DNA of 64,000 bases from Spirochaetes bacterium GWE1_32_154 (GCA_001829315.1 MIAY01000038.1:18198-82197), one strand, 5' to 3'; numbered from the stretch's first letter, positions 36,367 to 46,553 are shown. The notes: generated by a model not told the origin, from the letters alone. Program-made: numbers and translations.

Positions 36367-37056
36367 TTAATTGCCTCCTATTATTTTTTTAGCCCTTTCG
36401 ATATCTTCAGGGTAGGTAATCTTAAATAAATTAGTGTTCCCTTCTATTATAACAGTTTTACCGCCATATTTAAAAAATATTTCAGTATCATCAGTGACAG
36501 AAAGATTGTTGGTATAAGCAAATTTATATGCATTATAAATTGATATGAAATCAAATATTTGCGGTGTTTGTATCGCTCTTAGATTTTCGCGAATCGGATG
36601 TTCAATGATAAATCCGTTTGAATCGATTGCTTTAACAGTGTCTGTTACTTTTATTCCCGGTGCAGAAGAACCATACTGTAAAGCATTATCAATGAGGTTT
36701 TCAAGAAGTGCATTATCGAGAAAAGGACGTGCTGCATCATGAATTGCTACTAAATCAGAGTGTTTTGATTGATACATTGATGATAATGCATTAAAAACAG
36801 AATCCTGTCTTCTTTCACCTCCAATAATGAACTTTCTAAGTTTTGTAAAAGAAGTCAGATGTTCATTATAGAGTGAGGTGTAGAGTTCTGAAACCTCTTT
36901 TGAAATGACAATGTAAATATTTTCAACCCGGTCAGATTTTTCAAAAGGTTCAATTGAATAAAATAAAACGGGTTTATTATTAATAATAGTAAATTGTTTC
37001 GGGATGTTTAATCCTGCTCTTGAACCAAAACCTGCGGCTACAATTATTACATCCAT
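36367..37056 (-). CDS. ispD: 2-C-methyl-D-erythritol 4-phosphate cytidylyltransferase
   Basis: This 229-aa nucleotidyltransferase couples MEP with CTP. It has the N-terminal AAGFGSRAGLNIPKQF signature with Arg and Lys for CTP binding, GGERRQDSVFNAL, AIHDAARPF, TDTVKAID and TDDTEIF. AGGA lies upstream of the start. It sits 4 bases after the DUF362 gene and one base before ispF, forming a compact operon. Confidence 0.95.
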   Translation of the reverse strand: MDVIIVAAGFGSRAGLNIPKQFTIINNKPVLFYSIEPFEKSDRVENIYIVISKEVSELYTSLYNEHLTSFTKLRKFIIGGERRQDSVFNALSSMYQSKHSDLVAIHDAARPFLDNALLENLIDNALQYGSSAPGIKVTDTVKAIDSNGFIIEHPIRENLRAIQTPQIFDFISIYNAYKFAYTNNLSVTDDTEIFFKYGGKTVIIEGNTNLFKITYPEDIERAKKIIGGN

Positions 37057-37060
37057 AGTA

Positions 37061-38194
37061 TTATTTCCTGTAAAATAGTAATTTCCCGAAAAACGGGATT
37101 TTCACTTTAATTGCTTTATGGGGACACATTTCCTGACAGCAATAACAACGTATGCACTTTTTATAATTATAGTAAGGAAAATCAGCTTTCGTTTTTTGAA
37201 AAAGTGCTTTACCGTTAACCGGACAAGCTTCAACGCATATTCCACATTTTTTACAGGTTGCAATATCAATAATCGGGCGTCTGATAAGAAGATTTTTTAA
37301 GGGAGATAAAAAGCCGAATAAGGTTTCATCTTTGACAGGGGAACGAACCACATCAAACGAGGTATTAATTAATTGATCTATAGAGTCACCGCAATATTCG
37401 ATATTTTCATAGTTTCCAAGACCTGACTCTTTTCCAAATCGTAATATCGGGACAAAATCAGGATTTAAATCAATAAGTTTACAAAAAGTCGCATCTATTG
37501 CAACCGGATCATCAGAAATAAGTATGACACCCATTTTTTTAGGATTCCCGCTTGCCGGTCCGTTTCCTTCCATTGCAATAATACCGTCCATAATGTATAA
37601 TCTTGTTTTCACAAGGTTATTAAGATCAGTGAGCATTCTTGAGAAATCAACAGGATTCGGGAACTTGATATGAAAAGCAGCTTTATTTAACCCGAAAACG
37701 CACCCAAGCTGATTTTTAACTGCTCCTGTTATTCGTGTTAATTGATGAGATTTCATTTTAGGTAAACTTATTAACGCATCAGATTGAAGCACACCTCTTG
37801 CTATCTCAAATTGTTTGGTTTGTTTACCTTCAGGAAATGACACTATTTCACCATTTTCAAAATCAAGTAGTGGAATATGGTATTTTTGCGCAACAGCATC
37901 AAGTCCTGTTACCTGAGCAACATATTGGGGCGATCCGAATCCCGGAGAGTCTCCATATGAAACTGAATAATTGTTTTCCAGCAATAACCGGATAACAGCT
38001 TCAAAAATAACCGGATGCGTCGTTGTTGCTTTATCCGGTTCATGGGCACGTAACATATTAGGTTTAAGCAGTATTTTTTCATCATGTTTAATAAATTTAT
38101 CAAAACCGCCTAATAATTCAATACCTCTTTTTATAGAATTATAGACATCATCTTTATTATATTCATTACATTGTAAAACAGCAACTTTTGACAT
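37061..38194 (-). CDS. DUF362 protein with C-terminal 2[4Fe-4S] ferredoxin
   Basis: Residues ~1-290 form a DUF362 domain (ILLKPNMLR, YGDSPGFGSPQ, LPKMKSHQLTRITGAVKN). Residues ~300-365 carry two CxxCxxCxxxCP clusters, CKKCGICVEACP and CIRCYCCQEMCP. DUF362 proteins act as ferredoxin-linked iron-sulfur oxidoreductases, often in anaerobes; the substrate is unknown. The ATG at 38194 has GAGG six bases upstream. A frame extending to 38308 is rejected because it would overlap the preceding GGDEF gene and lacks a binding site. Confidence 0.88.
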   Translation of the reverse strand: MSKVAVLQCNEYNKDDVYNSIKRGIELLGGFDKFIKHDEKILLKPNMLRAHEPDKATTTHPVIFEAVIRLLLENNYSVSYGDSPGFGSPQYVAQVTGLDAVAQKYHIPLLDFENGEIVSFPEGKQTKQFEIARGVLQSDALISLPKMKSHQLTRITGAVKNQLGCVFGLNKAAFHIKFPNPVDFSRMLTDLNNLVKTRLYIMDGIIAMEGNGPASGNPKKMGVILISDDPVAIDATFCKLIDLNPDFVPILRFGKESGLGNYENIEYCGDSIDQLINTSFDVVRSPVKDETLFGFLSPLKNLLIRRPIIDIATCKKCGICVEACPVNGKALFQKTKADFPYYNYKKCIRCYCCQEMCPHKAIKVKIPFFGKLLFYRK

Positions 38195-38207
38195 AATGTA
38201 CCTCTTT

Positions 38208-39323
38208 TTACTCTGAAACTGAATCGGGTATATCGTTGATTTTATCAAGTTCTTTACTATATACACAAACTTGATCTCTTCCGTGTTCTTTTGCATAGTA
38301 TAATGCAAGGTCTGCTCTTTTAATCATTTCATCACATGATAATTCTTCAGGTAGAAATTCTGCAACACCAAGACTTAATGATACTGTAAAATGTGTGCCG
38401 AGTTCATCTTTGAAATCAATTTTTTTTATGGCTTCCCGAAGTCTTTCAGCTGGAATTAAAGCATTTTTATAATTTGTTTCAGGTAATAATATAATAAATT
38501 CTTCACCACCGTATCGACCGAAAATATCATTTTCTCTAAATAAACCTTTTTGACGAAGCAAGTCGCCAAAATTACGTAACACCATATCTCCGATTAAATG
38601 ACCATAGGTATCATTGATTTTTTTAAAGTGGTCAATATCGGCCATAATACAGGAAAAATTTCCTATATGTTCATTAATTTCTCCTTTAGTTCTGGCAGGA
38701 AAGTCTAGTATTTCTTTATTCCATGATGGATCAATTTCGCATTTACAACTTTGCTCAATTCTCCATCGATCACGAATAGCTCTTTTCTTTTCGTTTTCAA
38801 AAGCTTCCATTAAAGCTCTTCTATTTAATAAATTGGTAAGGTGATCTATTCGACTTATTTCAGAAAGCTTTTTATTTAATTCTTCAATTTCTTCTTTTTG
38901 TTTTTCAAGAATATTACTATCAACAATATTTTGAAAAGAATCCTGGATGTAATTATTCAGTCTGTCGGTAAGAAGTATACTTGTAAAATGAGCATCAATT
39001 AATGAAGCTATGTTTTGATTTGATATTGCAGAATTATTTTTTGGACAGAAACAAATATTTCTCATACAAATGTTAAGTGACTTTACTGACTCGGAAGTAT
39101 AATAATCGTCTGATAGTATAATAAATGATAATGATCTTAATTTCTTTTTAATTTGTTCTGATAAGGATATATATTTATCAGGATCAAAAATGAATAAACA
39201 ATGAACTAATGAAATTGTTGAATCAGTAAATACTGTTTCATAATAATCTATAAAATGATATTCACAAATGTTAATAATTGAATAAATATCTTTTCTATCT
39301 GAAAATAGTACAATTGTTTTCAT
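38208..39323 (-). CDS. GGDEF diguanylate cyclase with pseudo-receiver-like N-terminus
   Basis: Residues 1-125 look like a receiver-type fold without the phosphorylation residues, and a coiled coil follows at ~128-155. The GGDEF domain (from DHLTNLLNRRAL) has the active site RYGGEEF and, five residues before, REND as an I-site, so it should make c-di-GMP with feedback inhibition. An unusual ~30-residue insertion with two cysteines (SCKCEIDPSW) lies between the first helix and the MADIDHFKKIND strand. AAGGA precedes the ATG; the MFS gene ends 10 bases upstream. Confidence 0.9.
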   Translation of the reverse strand: MKTIVLFSDRKDIYSIINICEYHFIDYYETVFTDSTISLVHCLFIFDPDKYISLSEQIKKKLRSLSFIILSDDYYTSESVKSLNICMRNICFCPKNNSAISNQNIASLIDAHFTSILLTDRLNNYIQDSFQNIVDSNILEKQKEEIEELNKKLSEISRIDHLTNLLNRRALMEAFENEKKRAIRDRWRIEQSCKCEIDPSWNKEILDFPARTKGEINEHIGNFSCIMADIDHFKKINDTYGHLIGDMVLRNFGDLLRQKGLFRENDIFGRYGGEEFIILLPETNYKNALIPAERLREAIKKIDFKDELGTHFTVSLSLGVAEFLPEELSCDEMIKRADLALYYAKEHGRDQVCVYSKELDKINDIPDSVSE

Positions 39324-39333
39324 AGGTATCCTT

Positions 39334-40587
39334 TTATGATGCTTCTATTTTGTGTTTTGCATAGTATAATGGCATTAATACTATAAATATTAAAGAAACT
39401 ACAGTAATTCCATATCCGATTCCAAATTTATCTGAAATTAAACCGATTAATGGAGCAGAAATTGCCGTTATTAACGTAGTTACTTGAGATTCGGTCGATA
39501 ACGCTGTTGCTAATATGTCAGTTTTCATAGTATCTGTAATATACGCTTCACCCATTGGTCTACGAATATTATGAACTAAATAGGTTGCAATAAAAAAAAG
39601 AATTGCTATCCAATGAAAACCGATTTTATAAAAAATACCTGCAAAAACACCTAATAATAAACCAATAAGTAATGTCAGATTCATCGGTATGAAAATGTTT
39701 TTAAATTTTTCTGCAAAATGCCCCGCATTTTTTGATGCAAAAGCAGTTAATACATTAAGAGAAAAATATATAATTGCGATAATAATTGCACTTCTTGATT
39801 TGTCTGTATATGCAATAAAAATTGGAAGTGATAGTGCGAAAGTTTTAAGAACCGGTTGCAGGTAATCTTTTATAGCATCAAAATATCCGCTATAGGATGA
39901 AGAATTAACAATTGCCCGTAACATATTTTTGTTTTTTAATGATTCAATAAAATCAATAATGACAGTTTTAAAATTTGAAATAATTTTTTCCGGATGAAAT
40001 TCTTTTTTATCTCCATCTAAATTTGCCGGATAACTCATCAATAAAAATAAATCAAGCAGGTAGGGAATAATTGATGCAATAAAAACATATTTATACGCAC
40101 CGGAATAAAATACAATCCCACCGGCGATAAGAGCTGATAGGGCTGAACCCATTTGTGACCATGATCTGGTATTACCATAATAATGAATTTTCTGATCTTT
40201 CCAGGCATTGATCTTTAAATATTCAAAAATCATTGCTTTATGAGTTCCCGTTCTGAATGCATCACCAAACGCCATAAATACAACTGCTAAAACAAATGCT
40301 ATAAAACTGGAGGAAACAAAAAAAACGACAAAAGCAAAAATATACGATATCATTGAATAAATCATCGTTCTTCTTCTTCCCATTGCATCAGCCATAATGC
40401 CGGTCGGGATTTCCAAAAGATTGGTACTTATTGATTGTATTGAATATAAAACCCCTATTTGCAAATAACTGAAACCTTTTTCCAGGAAAAACAATAGTAA
40501 AAAAGGTTCAAAAAAATTAAGATTTTTAAGAAATCCGTATGAACAGAATTTATAATACATCAAATCTTTTTTAAATGTTGCAGGCAT
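39334..40587 (-). CDS. Major facilitator superfamily transporter
   Basis: This 417-aa protein has about twelve hydrophobic helices. The loop between helices 2 and 3 has GIMADAMGRRRTM, the MFS motif A (DxxGRR), and the second half has a weaker copy in GLISDKFGIGYG. The substrate is unknown. GGAG lies seven bases before the ATG. A GGDEF gene follows 10 bases later, then DUF362 and ispDF, suggesting one long transcript. Confidence 0.88.
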   Translation of the reverse strand: MPATFKKDLMYYKFCSYGFLKNLNFFEPFLLLFFLEKGFSYLQIGVLYSIQSISTNLLEIPTGIMADAMGRRRTMIYSMISYIFAFVVFFVSSSFIAFVLAVVFMAFGDAFRTGTHKAMIFEYLKINAWKDQKIHYYGNTRSWSQMGSALSALIAGGIVFYSGAYKYVFIASIIPYLLDLFLLMSYPANLDGDKKEFHPEKIISNFKTVIIDFIESLKNKNMLRAIVNSSSYSGYFDAIKDYLQPVLKTFALSLPIFIAYTDKSRSAIIIAIIYFSLNVLTAFASKNAGHFAEKFKNIFIPMNLTLLIGLLLGVFAGIFYKIGFHWIAILFFIATYLVHNIRRPMGEAYITDTMKTDILATALSTESQVTTLITAISAPLIGLISDKFGIGYGITVVSLIFIVLMPLYYAKHKIEAS

Positions 40588-40623
40588 TCATAAACTCCAG
40601 AATGAGATAAAATTATAAGATTT

Positions 40624-41115
40624 TTACATTAGTTCAATCAGTTGTTCTGACCAATCCTGAATTTCTTTTGAATTTTCAATTGCTTTTGGTATGTCTTTTT
40701 TTAAACCGAATATCAAACGTAATATAAATGGCGGTTCTCCGGTTATTATTCCTTTAAAAAAACCACAGGTAACAGGAGTTACTATTTGTGAAGACGTATC
40801 AAATGCTTTTGATAATTTATTAACAAAAAAAGGACGTCCGCCATTTAAAACGACTGCAAGCAAATAATATGCTACAGGTAATGTTCGTAATGTATCCATA
40901 TTTTTGGTTATAAATGCTTTTGCTTCAGGCAACCATTGCATACCATTGACAGGAGCCCCGATAATAACACCAGTGTAATCATTAAATGAAGTAACTTCAT
41001 TCATCGGTAAAACGTTTGTTTTAATGCCTTTATTAGTAAGTGACAAAGCTATAAACTCAGCAACTTTTTTTGTTGACCCTGTTTTAGTTGCATATGTAAT
41101 TAAAAAATATTTCAT
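40624..41115 (-). CDS. Flavodoxin-domain protein (HemG-like)
   Basis: This 163-aa flavodoxin fold has the FMN phosphate loop TYATKTGSTKKVAEF and the aromatic-loop region IIGAPVNGMQWLPEA. The layout, with GRPFFVNKLSKA and a C-terminal DW motif, resembles HemG-type menaquinone-linked protoporphyrinogen oxidases and other flavodoxin domain proteins. No haem gene is adjacent, so function is left open. The ATG at 41115 has GAGG six bases upstream; an ATG four codons earlier does not. Confidence 0.82.
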   Translation of the reverse strand: MKYFLITYATKTGSTKKVAEFIALSLTNKGIKTNVLPMNEVTSFNDYTGVIIGAPVNGMQWLPEAKAFITKNMDTLRTLPVAYYLLAVVLNGGRPFFVNKLSKAFDTSSQIVTPVTCGFFKGIITGEPPFILRLIFGLKKDIPKAIENSKEIQDWSEQLIELM

Positions 41116-41221
41116 ACAATACCTCAAAAATCATTATAAACTATATTATAAATAATTTAAAGTTCTTCTTTTAAAATTACATTTTTTATTTATTTTAGTA
41201 TACTTGATGTTATAGTAATTT

Positions 41222-41266
41222 ATTCAATTCGAAAGTCTATCGTTTTACTATACTATCGAATTGAAT
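41222..41266. promoter_or_regulatory. 11-bp inverted repeat in a divergent intergenic region
   Basis: ATTCAATTCGA (41222-41232) and TCGAATTGAAT (41256-41266) are perfect inverted repeats 23 bases apart, just upstream of the D-lactate dehydrogenase gene. They could be an operator or an mRNA hairpin. Confidence 0.4.
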
Positions 41267-41297
41267 TGTGTTATATTAAAATTAGAAGGAGTTTACT

Positions 41298-42326
41298 ATG
41301 GAAGATATAAAAATCGCCTTTTTTGATGCTAAAAATTATGATATTAAATCATTTGACAGTATGAATAAAAAATACGGATATTCAATTAAATATTATTCCG
41401 AGAAATTAAATCCTGATACTGCTTTATTGTCTGGTGACGCGCAAATCGTTTGTGCATTTGTAAATGATGATATATCAAAAGAAGTTGTGCAAATCCTTTA
41501 TAATCAGGGAGTAAAATTAATTGCCCTGCGATGTGCCGGATATAATAATGTTGATTTACAGGAAGCACATGGAAAAATTCAGGTAGTCAGAGTTCCGTCA
41601 TACTCCCCCTATGCTGTTGCTGAACATGCTTTGGCATTAATGATGACTTTAAATCGAAAAACACATAAGGCTTATTTCAGAACACGGGATAATAATTTTA
41701 ATATTAATGGTTTTTTAGGTTTTGATATGAATGGTAAAACAGCCGGTGTGATTGGTACAGGAAAGATCGGCAAGATTATGATTAATATTTTAAAGGGTCT
41801 TGGAATGAATATACTCGCATATGATCTTTATCCCGATAAAGAATTTGAAAAAAATACATCTATTACATATGTTGATTTACAATATATATATGAAAACTCC
41901 GATGTTATTTCATTGCATTGTCCGCTTACAAAAGAAAGTTATCATATGATAAATTCTGATTCTATTTCATTAATGAAAAAAAATGTTATGATAATCAATA
42001 CCAGTCGAGGTCAATTGATTGATACAAAAGCTTTAATTAAAGCATTAAAAGAAAATAGCATTGGTAGTGCCGGTCTTGATGTATATGAAGAAGAAGAAGA
42101 GTATTTCTTTGAAGACTTTTCGGGTATTAATATTGATGATGATAATCTGGCACGGTTATTAACTTTTAATAATGTATTAGTTACATCTCATCAGGCGTTT
42201 TTTACTGAAGAGGCTATGGGTAATATTGCAGAAACGACAATGGAGAATATTAAACAATTTTCTATAAATAATCTCTTTCTTCATAATGAAGTTTGCTGTA
42301 AATGTGATGGAAGTGAAAAAAAATAG
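41298..42326 (+). CDS. ldhA: D-lactate dehydrogenase (D-2-hydroxyacid dehydrogenase family)
   Basis: This 342-aa NAD-dependent enzyme reduces pyruvate to D-lactate in fermentation. It has the nucleotide fold VIGTGKIGKIM, then the catalytic Arg in NTSRGQLID, Glu in GLDVYEEEEEYFFED and His in VTSHQAFFTEEA. The YFFEDFSG insertion and VRVPSYSPYAVAEHAL segment are typical of LdhA-type enzymes. AGAAGGAG precedes the ATG. It is monocistronic and divergent from the flavodoxin gene. Confidence 0.92.
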   Translation: MEDIKIAFFDAKNYDIKSFDSMNKKYGYSIKYYSEKLNPDTALLSGDAQIVCAFVNDDISKEVVQILYNQGVKLIALRCAGYNNVDLQEAHGKIQVVRVPSYSPYAVAEHALALMMTLNRKTHKAYFRTRDNNFNINGFLGFDMNGKTAGVIGTGKIGKIMINILKGLGMNILAYDLYPDKEFEKNTSITYVDLQYIYENSDVISLHCPLTKESYHMINSDSISLMKKNVMIINTSRGQLIDTKALIKALKENSIGSAGLDVYEEEEEYFFEDFSGINIDDDNLARLLTFNNVLVTSHQAFFTEEAMGNIAETTMENIKQFSINNLFLHNEVCCKCDGSEKK

Positions 42327-42346
42327 TTTTTTTTATAAATTATTTG

Positions 42347-42375
42347 TTGACGCTCATAATTTTATTTATTATTTT
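42347..42375 (+). promoter_or_regulatory. Probable promoter of the grpE-dnaK operon
   Basis: TTGACG and TATTTT are 17 bases apart, 44 bases before grpE. No CIRCE (TTAGCACTC-N9-GAGTGCTAA) element was found here, so HrcA control is not indicated. Confidence 0.5.
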
Positions 42376-42418
42376 GTCTTTGAATAGAAAATAATTGTAA
42401 ATTACGAGGGGTTTCTTA

Positions 42419-43111
42419 ATGAACGAAGAAAACATTGAAAATGATGTTATTAATGCAAATGAAATTAAAGATATTGAAACTGACAATGAAATTAAAGTCG
42501 AAGAACACGATTCTCATAAGAAGAAAAAATCGCATAAAGAATCAGTAAAGGAAGAGTTATCTAAATTATCTCATCCTGAATTGTTAAAAAAAAGTATTGA
42601 GGCAATAGAAAAATATCATTCACTTGAAAAAGAACTCGAAGAAGCTAAAAATATCAAAGAAGAAAAAGAAAAAGAATCACTCGATTATCTTGATCGATAT
42701 CGAAGAAGTTTAGCTGAAGTTGAAAACGTACGAAGAAGAACTCAAGCTGAAAAACAGGAAAATCTTAAATATGCCAATTTTAATATTATTTCAGATTTTC
42801 TTACAATTCTGGATGATTTTGAACGGGCTATCGAGCACGGCAAATCAGATATGGGTGATCCGACTGCTTTTCTACAAGGAATAGAAATGATTGAGTCTCA
42901 ATTTGCAGACCTTTTATTTAAAAAATATGGTGTTGCAAAATATGGTGTAAAAGGCGAAGATTTTGACCCTAATATTCATCAGGCGGTTATGATGGAGGAA
43001 GGGGAGTCTGAAAAGGAAGTTTTAGCGGATGTATTTAGAAAAGGTTTTATGCTTCATGAGAGAGTTATCAGACCTGCTCAGGTAAAAATAAGTAAACCAA
43101 AACAAGGGTAA
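42419..43111 (+). CDS. grpE: Nucleotide exchange factor GrpE
   Basis: This 230-aa protein has a long acidic/Lys-rich N-terminal tail (1-70) and a coiled-coil helix (70-115: YLDRYRRSLAEVENVRRRTQAEKQE, given in part, is the family core). The C-terminal beta domain has FDPNIHQAVMMEE, and LHERVIRPAQVKIS at the end. It releases ADP from DnaK. GAGGGG lies upstream of the start. dnaK follows 58 bases later. Confidence 0.95.
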   Translation: MNEENIENDVINANEIKDIETDNEIKVEEHDSHKKKKSHKESVKEELSKLSHPELLKKSIEAIEKYHSLEKELEEAKNIKEEKEKESLDYLDRYRRSLAEVENVRRRTQAEKQENLKYANFNIISDFLTILDDFERAIEHGKSDMGDPTAFLQGIEMIESQFADLLFKKYGVAKYGVKGEDFDPNIHQAVMMEEGESEKEVLADVFRKGFMLHERVIRPAQVKISKPKQG

Positions 43112-43169
43112 ATAACGCAATTGCGTACAATAAAATATATTAAGTAAAATAGATAAAGGAGTTTTTAAA

Positions 43170-45104
43170 ATGGGCAAAATTATTGGTATCGATTTAGGTA
43201 CTACGAATTCGTGTGTTTCTGTTATGGAAGGTAGTGAGGCAATTGTTATTGCAAATTCTGAAGGTCAAAGAACAACACCATCAATAGTAGGTTTTACAAA
43301 TGGTGGAGAAAGAATTGTAGGTCAGCCTGCTAAAAACCAAATGATAACAAATGCTAAAAATACTGTTTATTCAATAAAAAGATTTATGGGTAGACAATTT
43401 TCTGAAGTCGGAGCTGAAACAAAGCACATTCCTTATGAAGTAATTAAAGGAACAAATGGTGATGCCCGGGTTAAAATTAACGATAAAGATTTTTCACCTC
43501 CTGAAGTAAGTGCTGCAATTTTACAAAAAATGAAAGCTACTGCTGAGGCATACCTTGGAGAAAAAGTTACAGAAGCAGTTATTACTGTTCCGGCTTATTT
43601 TAATGATGCTCAAAGACAAGCTACAAAAGATGCAGGTAGAATTGCCGGTCTTGAAGTTAAAAGAATTATAAATGAACCGACAGCTGCTGCTTTAGCGTAT
43701 GGTATGGATAAGAAAAAAGAAGGTAAAATAGCTGTTTATGATTTAGGTGGCGGTACATTTGATATTTCAATTCTTGAAATTGGTGATGGCGTTTTTGAAG
43801 TAAAATCTACGAATGGTGATACTCATTTAGGTGGAGATAACTTTGATCATACATTAATTGAATGGATGATTACTGATTTTAAATCTCAGTCAGGTATTGA
43901 CTTATCAAAAGACACTATGGCTCTTCAACGATTAAAAGAAGTTGCTGAAAAAACAAAAATTGAACTTTCAAATAAACAAAGTTCTGATATCAACTTACCT
44001 TTTATCACTGCAGATGCTTCAGGTCCTAAACATTTACAAATGAGTATTACAAGAGCAAAATTTGAACAATTAATAGAAGCTGATGTTAAAAGATCGGCAG
44101 AACCTTGTAGGATCGCATTAAAGGATTCCGGTTTAACTGCAGCAGAAATTGATGAAGTTATTTTAGTCGGCGGATCAACACGAATTCCTATGGTTCAGGC
44201 TCTTGTAAAAGAAATTTTTGGTAAAGAACCATCAAAAGGTGTTAATCCTGATGAAGCCGTTGCGGTAGGTGCTGCAATTCAGGGCGGTATTTTATCCGGT
44301 TCTGTTAAGGATATTTTATTACTTGATGTTACCCCGTTATCACTTGGAATTGAAACATTGGGTGGTGTAATGACTACACTTATTCAAAAAAATACAACTA
44401 TTCCAAAAACTGAAAAACAAATTTTCTCAACGGCTGCTGATGGACAGACTGCTGTTTCCATTCATGTTTTACAGGGTGAACGAAAAATGGCAACTCAAAA
44501 CAGATCAATTGGAAGGTTTGATTTAACGGATATTCCTTCTGCACCACGAGGTGTTCCTCAGGTTGAAGTAACATTTGATATTGATGCTAATGGTATTCTA
44601 CATGTTAGTGCAAAAGATCTTGGAACCGGTAAAGAACAAAAAATTCGAATTGAAGCTTCTTCAGGATTAACTGAAGCTGAAATTAAAAATATGGTTAAAG
44701 ATGCCGAACTTCATGCAGCAGAGGATGAAAAAATAAGAGAAATGGCTGAAGCTAAAAATCTTGCTGACAATATGGTATATCAAACTGAAAAGGCAGTTAA
44801 AGATTATGGCGACAAAGTTTCAGAAGAAGATAAAACAGCAATTAATACTGCTGTTGAAGAGTTAAAGAAAACACTTGCAGATACCAGTGCTGATGTTGCT
44901 CAAATAAAAGCTAAAACTGAAGAGTTACAAAAGGTTTCCTATAAACTTGCCGAGGAAATGTATAAAAATGCAAATCCTGCGGGAGGTGCTACTCACGATG
45001 GCGGAGCTGAACATTCTGATAACCCGGGCTCTTCAGGTGGTAGCAATTCAAAAGCAGAAGATGCAGACTATGAAGTTGTTGATGATGCTGATGTAAACAA
45101 ATAA
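43170..45104 (+). CDS. dnaK: Molecular chaperone DnaK (Hsp70)
   Basis: This full-length 644-aa Hsp70 has [43 protein letters not shown] and [13 protein letters not shown] in the ATPase domain. The [14 protein letters not shown] linker region opens the substrate domain, followed by a helical lid and a Gly/Ser-rich tail ending in an acidic [15 protein letters not shown]. It folds and disaggregates proteins with GrpE and DnaJ. AAAGGAG precedes the ATG. Confidence 0.98.
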   Translation: MGKIIGIDLGTTNSCVSVMEGSEAIVIANSEGQRTTPSIVGFTNGGERIVGQPAKNQMITNAKNTVYSIKRFMGRQFSEVGAETKHIPYEVIKGTNGDARVKINDKDFSPPEVSAAILQKMKATAEAYLGEKVTEAVITVPAYFNDAQRQATKDAGRIAGLEVKRIINEPTAAALAYGMDKKKEGKIAVYDLGGGTFDISILEIGDGVFEVKSTNGDTHLGGDNFDHTLIEWMITDFKSQSGIDLSKDTMALQRLKEVAEKTKIELSNKQSSDINLPFITADASGPKHLQMSITRAKFEQLIEADVKRSAEPCRIALKDSGLTAAEIDEVILVGGSTRIPMVQALVKEIFGKEPSKGVNPDEAVAVGAAIQGGILSGSVKDILLLDVTPLSLGIETLGGVMTTLIQKNTTIPKTEKQIFSTAADGQTAVSIHVLQGERKMATQNRSIGRFDLTDIPSAPRGVPQVEVTFDIDANGILHVSAKDLGTGKEQKIRIEASSGLTEAEIKNMVKDAELHAAEDEKIREMAEAKNLADNMVYQTEKAVKDYGDKVSEEDKTAINTAVEELKKTLADTSADVAQIKAKTEELQKVSYKLAEEMYKNANPAGGATHDGGAEHSDNPGSSGGSNSKAEDADYEVVDDADVNK

Positions 45105-45114
45105 ATTGTAAATT

Positions 45115-45143
45115 TAAGGACACTATTTTTTATAGTGTCCTTA
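45115..45143 (+). terminator. Hairpin after dnaK (probable terminator)
   Basis: TAAGGACACTAT pairs perfectly with ATAGTGTCCTTA across a TTTTT loop (12-bp stem). No T-run follows, because a palindromic element begins at the base of the stem. Rebuilding the site without that element also gives no T-run, so termination efficiency is uncertain. Confidence 0.6.
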
Positions 45144-45144
45144 G

Positions 45145-45282
45145 AGACTGTGTAAAAACAAATATCTTCACCAAATTTAAGGCGTGAAGAACCGAAACAC
45201 CGGAGCATACTACGTGTATGTGAGGAGTTGAGGTGATGAACAACGAAAAAGTTGGTGAAAAGATGCCGTTTTTACGCAGTCT
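45145..45282. mobile_element. 138-bp MITE-like palindromic element between dnaK and dnaJ
   Basis: The ends AGACTGTGTAAAAAC and GTTTTTACGCAGTCT are near-perfect inverted repeats. Inner inverted segments (ATCTTCACCAA near the left, TTGGTGAAAAGAT near the right) follow. The 5-bp sequence CTTAG directly flanks both ends (45140-45144 and 45283-45287). The middle is clearly less AT-rich than its surroundings and has no open frame of use, so it is non-autonomous. It splits the dnaK-dnaJ spacer. Confidence 0.82.
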
Positions 45283-45332
45283 CTTAGTTCATTAATAAAA
45301 TTAGATTTGTTACATATAAATGAGGTGTTTAG

Positions 45333-46451
45333 ATGGCTAAGAGGGATTATTACGAGGTTCTTGGTGTTCAAAAGAACGCTTCGGTTGATGAAATTAAAAA
45401 AGCTTATAGAAAATTAGCAATGCAGTATCACCCGGATAAAAATCCCGGTGATAAGGCAGCAGAAGATAAATTTAAGGAAGCTACAGAATCATATACAATA
45501 TTATCAGATGAAAATAAACGATCGAGATATGATCAGTTCGGGTTTGCAGGCGTTGAAGGACAGTCAGGAGGAAATCCTTTTGAAGGTGGCGGTGACTTTG
45601 GTGATGCATTTTCAGGTTTTGAAGACATATTCAGTTCATTCTTCGGTGGCGGTTTTGGCGGTGGAGGTAGCTCACGAAGAGGCAGGACACAGCGGGGAAG
45701 TGATCTTTTATATACTCTTGAAATTAGTTTGGAAGATGCAGCTCTTGGAAAAAATGTTGATATTACATACGAAAGACATGTTAAATGTGATAGTTGTCGT
45801 GGTACAGGTTCAAAATCAAGCTCTGGTAAAAAAAGATGCCCGGAATGTGGCGGTTCAGGGCAAGTTAGAAGAACTCAGGGGTTTTTCTCAGTAGCGTCAA
45901 CATGTGGCAGATGTCGTGGAACAGGAGAAATTATAGAAGATCCATGCCCTTCATGCAGTGGTTCTGGTTTAAAAAGGGAAAAAAACACCAAAAATATTAA
46001 AATACCTGCAGGTATTGATAGTGGAAAGAGAATTATAATCAGAGGTGAGGGGGATGCCGGTCCTGAAGGGACTCAATCCGGTGATTTGCACATTAAATTT
46101 GTGGTTAAACATCATAATTATTTTGTAAGAGAAGGGTATGATTTAAAACTTCATATTCCTATCAGTTATACCCAGGCAGCATTAGGTGATGAGATTAATG
46201 TAAAAACTATTGATAGTAAAACAATTAAAATTAAAATTCCTGCAGGATGTGAAAATGGTAAAGTTTTACGAATTAAAAATGCAGGTATAGAATATTTAGA
46301 ATCGGCCGGAAGAAAAGGTGATTTATTTATTCAGGTATTTGTTGATGTTCCTTCAAAAATATCGAAAGAGGAAAAAATGATTCTTGAAAAATTACGGGAG
46401 ATTAAACCGGAAGTGTTAACCCCGACTCCAATGAAAATTGATACTTATTAA
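45333..46451 (+). CDS. dnaJ: Co-chaperone DnaJ (Hsp40)
   Basis: This 372-aa type I Hsp40 has a J domain with [11 protein letters not shown], a Gly/Phe-rich linker (75-115), and a zinc finger with four CxxCxGxG repeats ([32 protein letters not shown]). The C-terminal beta domains contain [11 protein letters not shown] and QAALGDEI. It delivers clients to DnaK. GAGGTG precedes the ATG. It lies in the same direction as grpE and dnaK, separated by a hairpin and a mobile element, so it may also have its own promoter. Confidence 0.97.
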   Translation: MAKRDYYEVLGVQKNASVDEIKKAYRKLAMQYHPDKNPGDKAAEDKFKEATESYTILSDENKRSRYDQFGFAGVEGQSGGNPFEGGGDFGDAFSGFEDIFSSFFGGGFGGGGSSRRGRTQRGSDLLYTLEISLEDAALGKNVDITYERHVKCDSCRGTGSKSSSGKKRCPECGGSGQVRRTQGFFSVASTCGRCRGTGEIIEDPCPSCSGSGLKREKNTKNIKIPAGIDSGKRIIIRGEGDAGPEGTQSGDLHIKFVVKHHNYFVREGYDLKLHIPISYTQAALGDEINVKTIDSKTIKIKIPAGCENGKVLRIKNAGIEYLESAGRKGDLFIQVFVDVPSKISKEEKMILEKLREIKPEVLTPTPMKIDTY

Positions 46452-46553
46452 AAAAAAATAAATATTTTAATAAAATATCAGAAAGTAGTTGATATTTTTT
46501 TACTTTCAATATAATATATAACTAAGAAAGATATTTAGAAATAGGAGGAGTAC

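Noticed and set aside
38195..38308. N-terminal extension of the DUF362 protein
   Set aside because: It overlaps the GGDEF gene end; the ATG at 38194 has a good GAGG site and begins the conserved domain.
42327..42418. CIRCE heat-shock operator upstream of grpE
   Set aside because: No TTAGCACTC/GAGTGCTAA inverted repeat is present.
45448..45894. 148-codon open frame within dnaJ
   Set aside because: Out-of-frame shadow of a clear DnaJ gene with no homology pattern or ribosome binding site.
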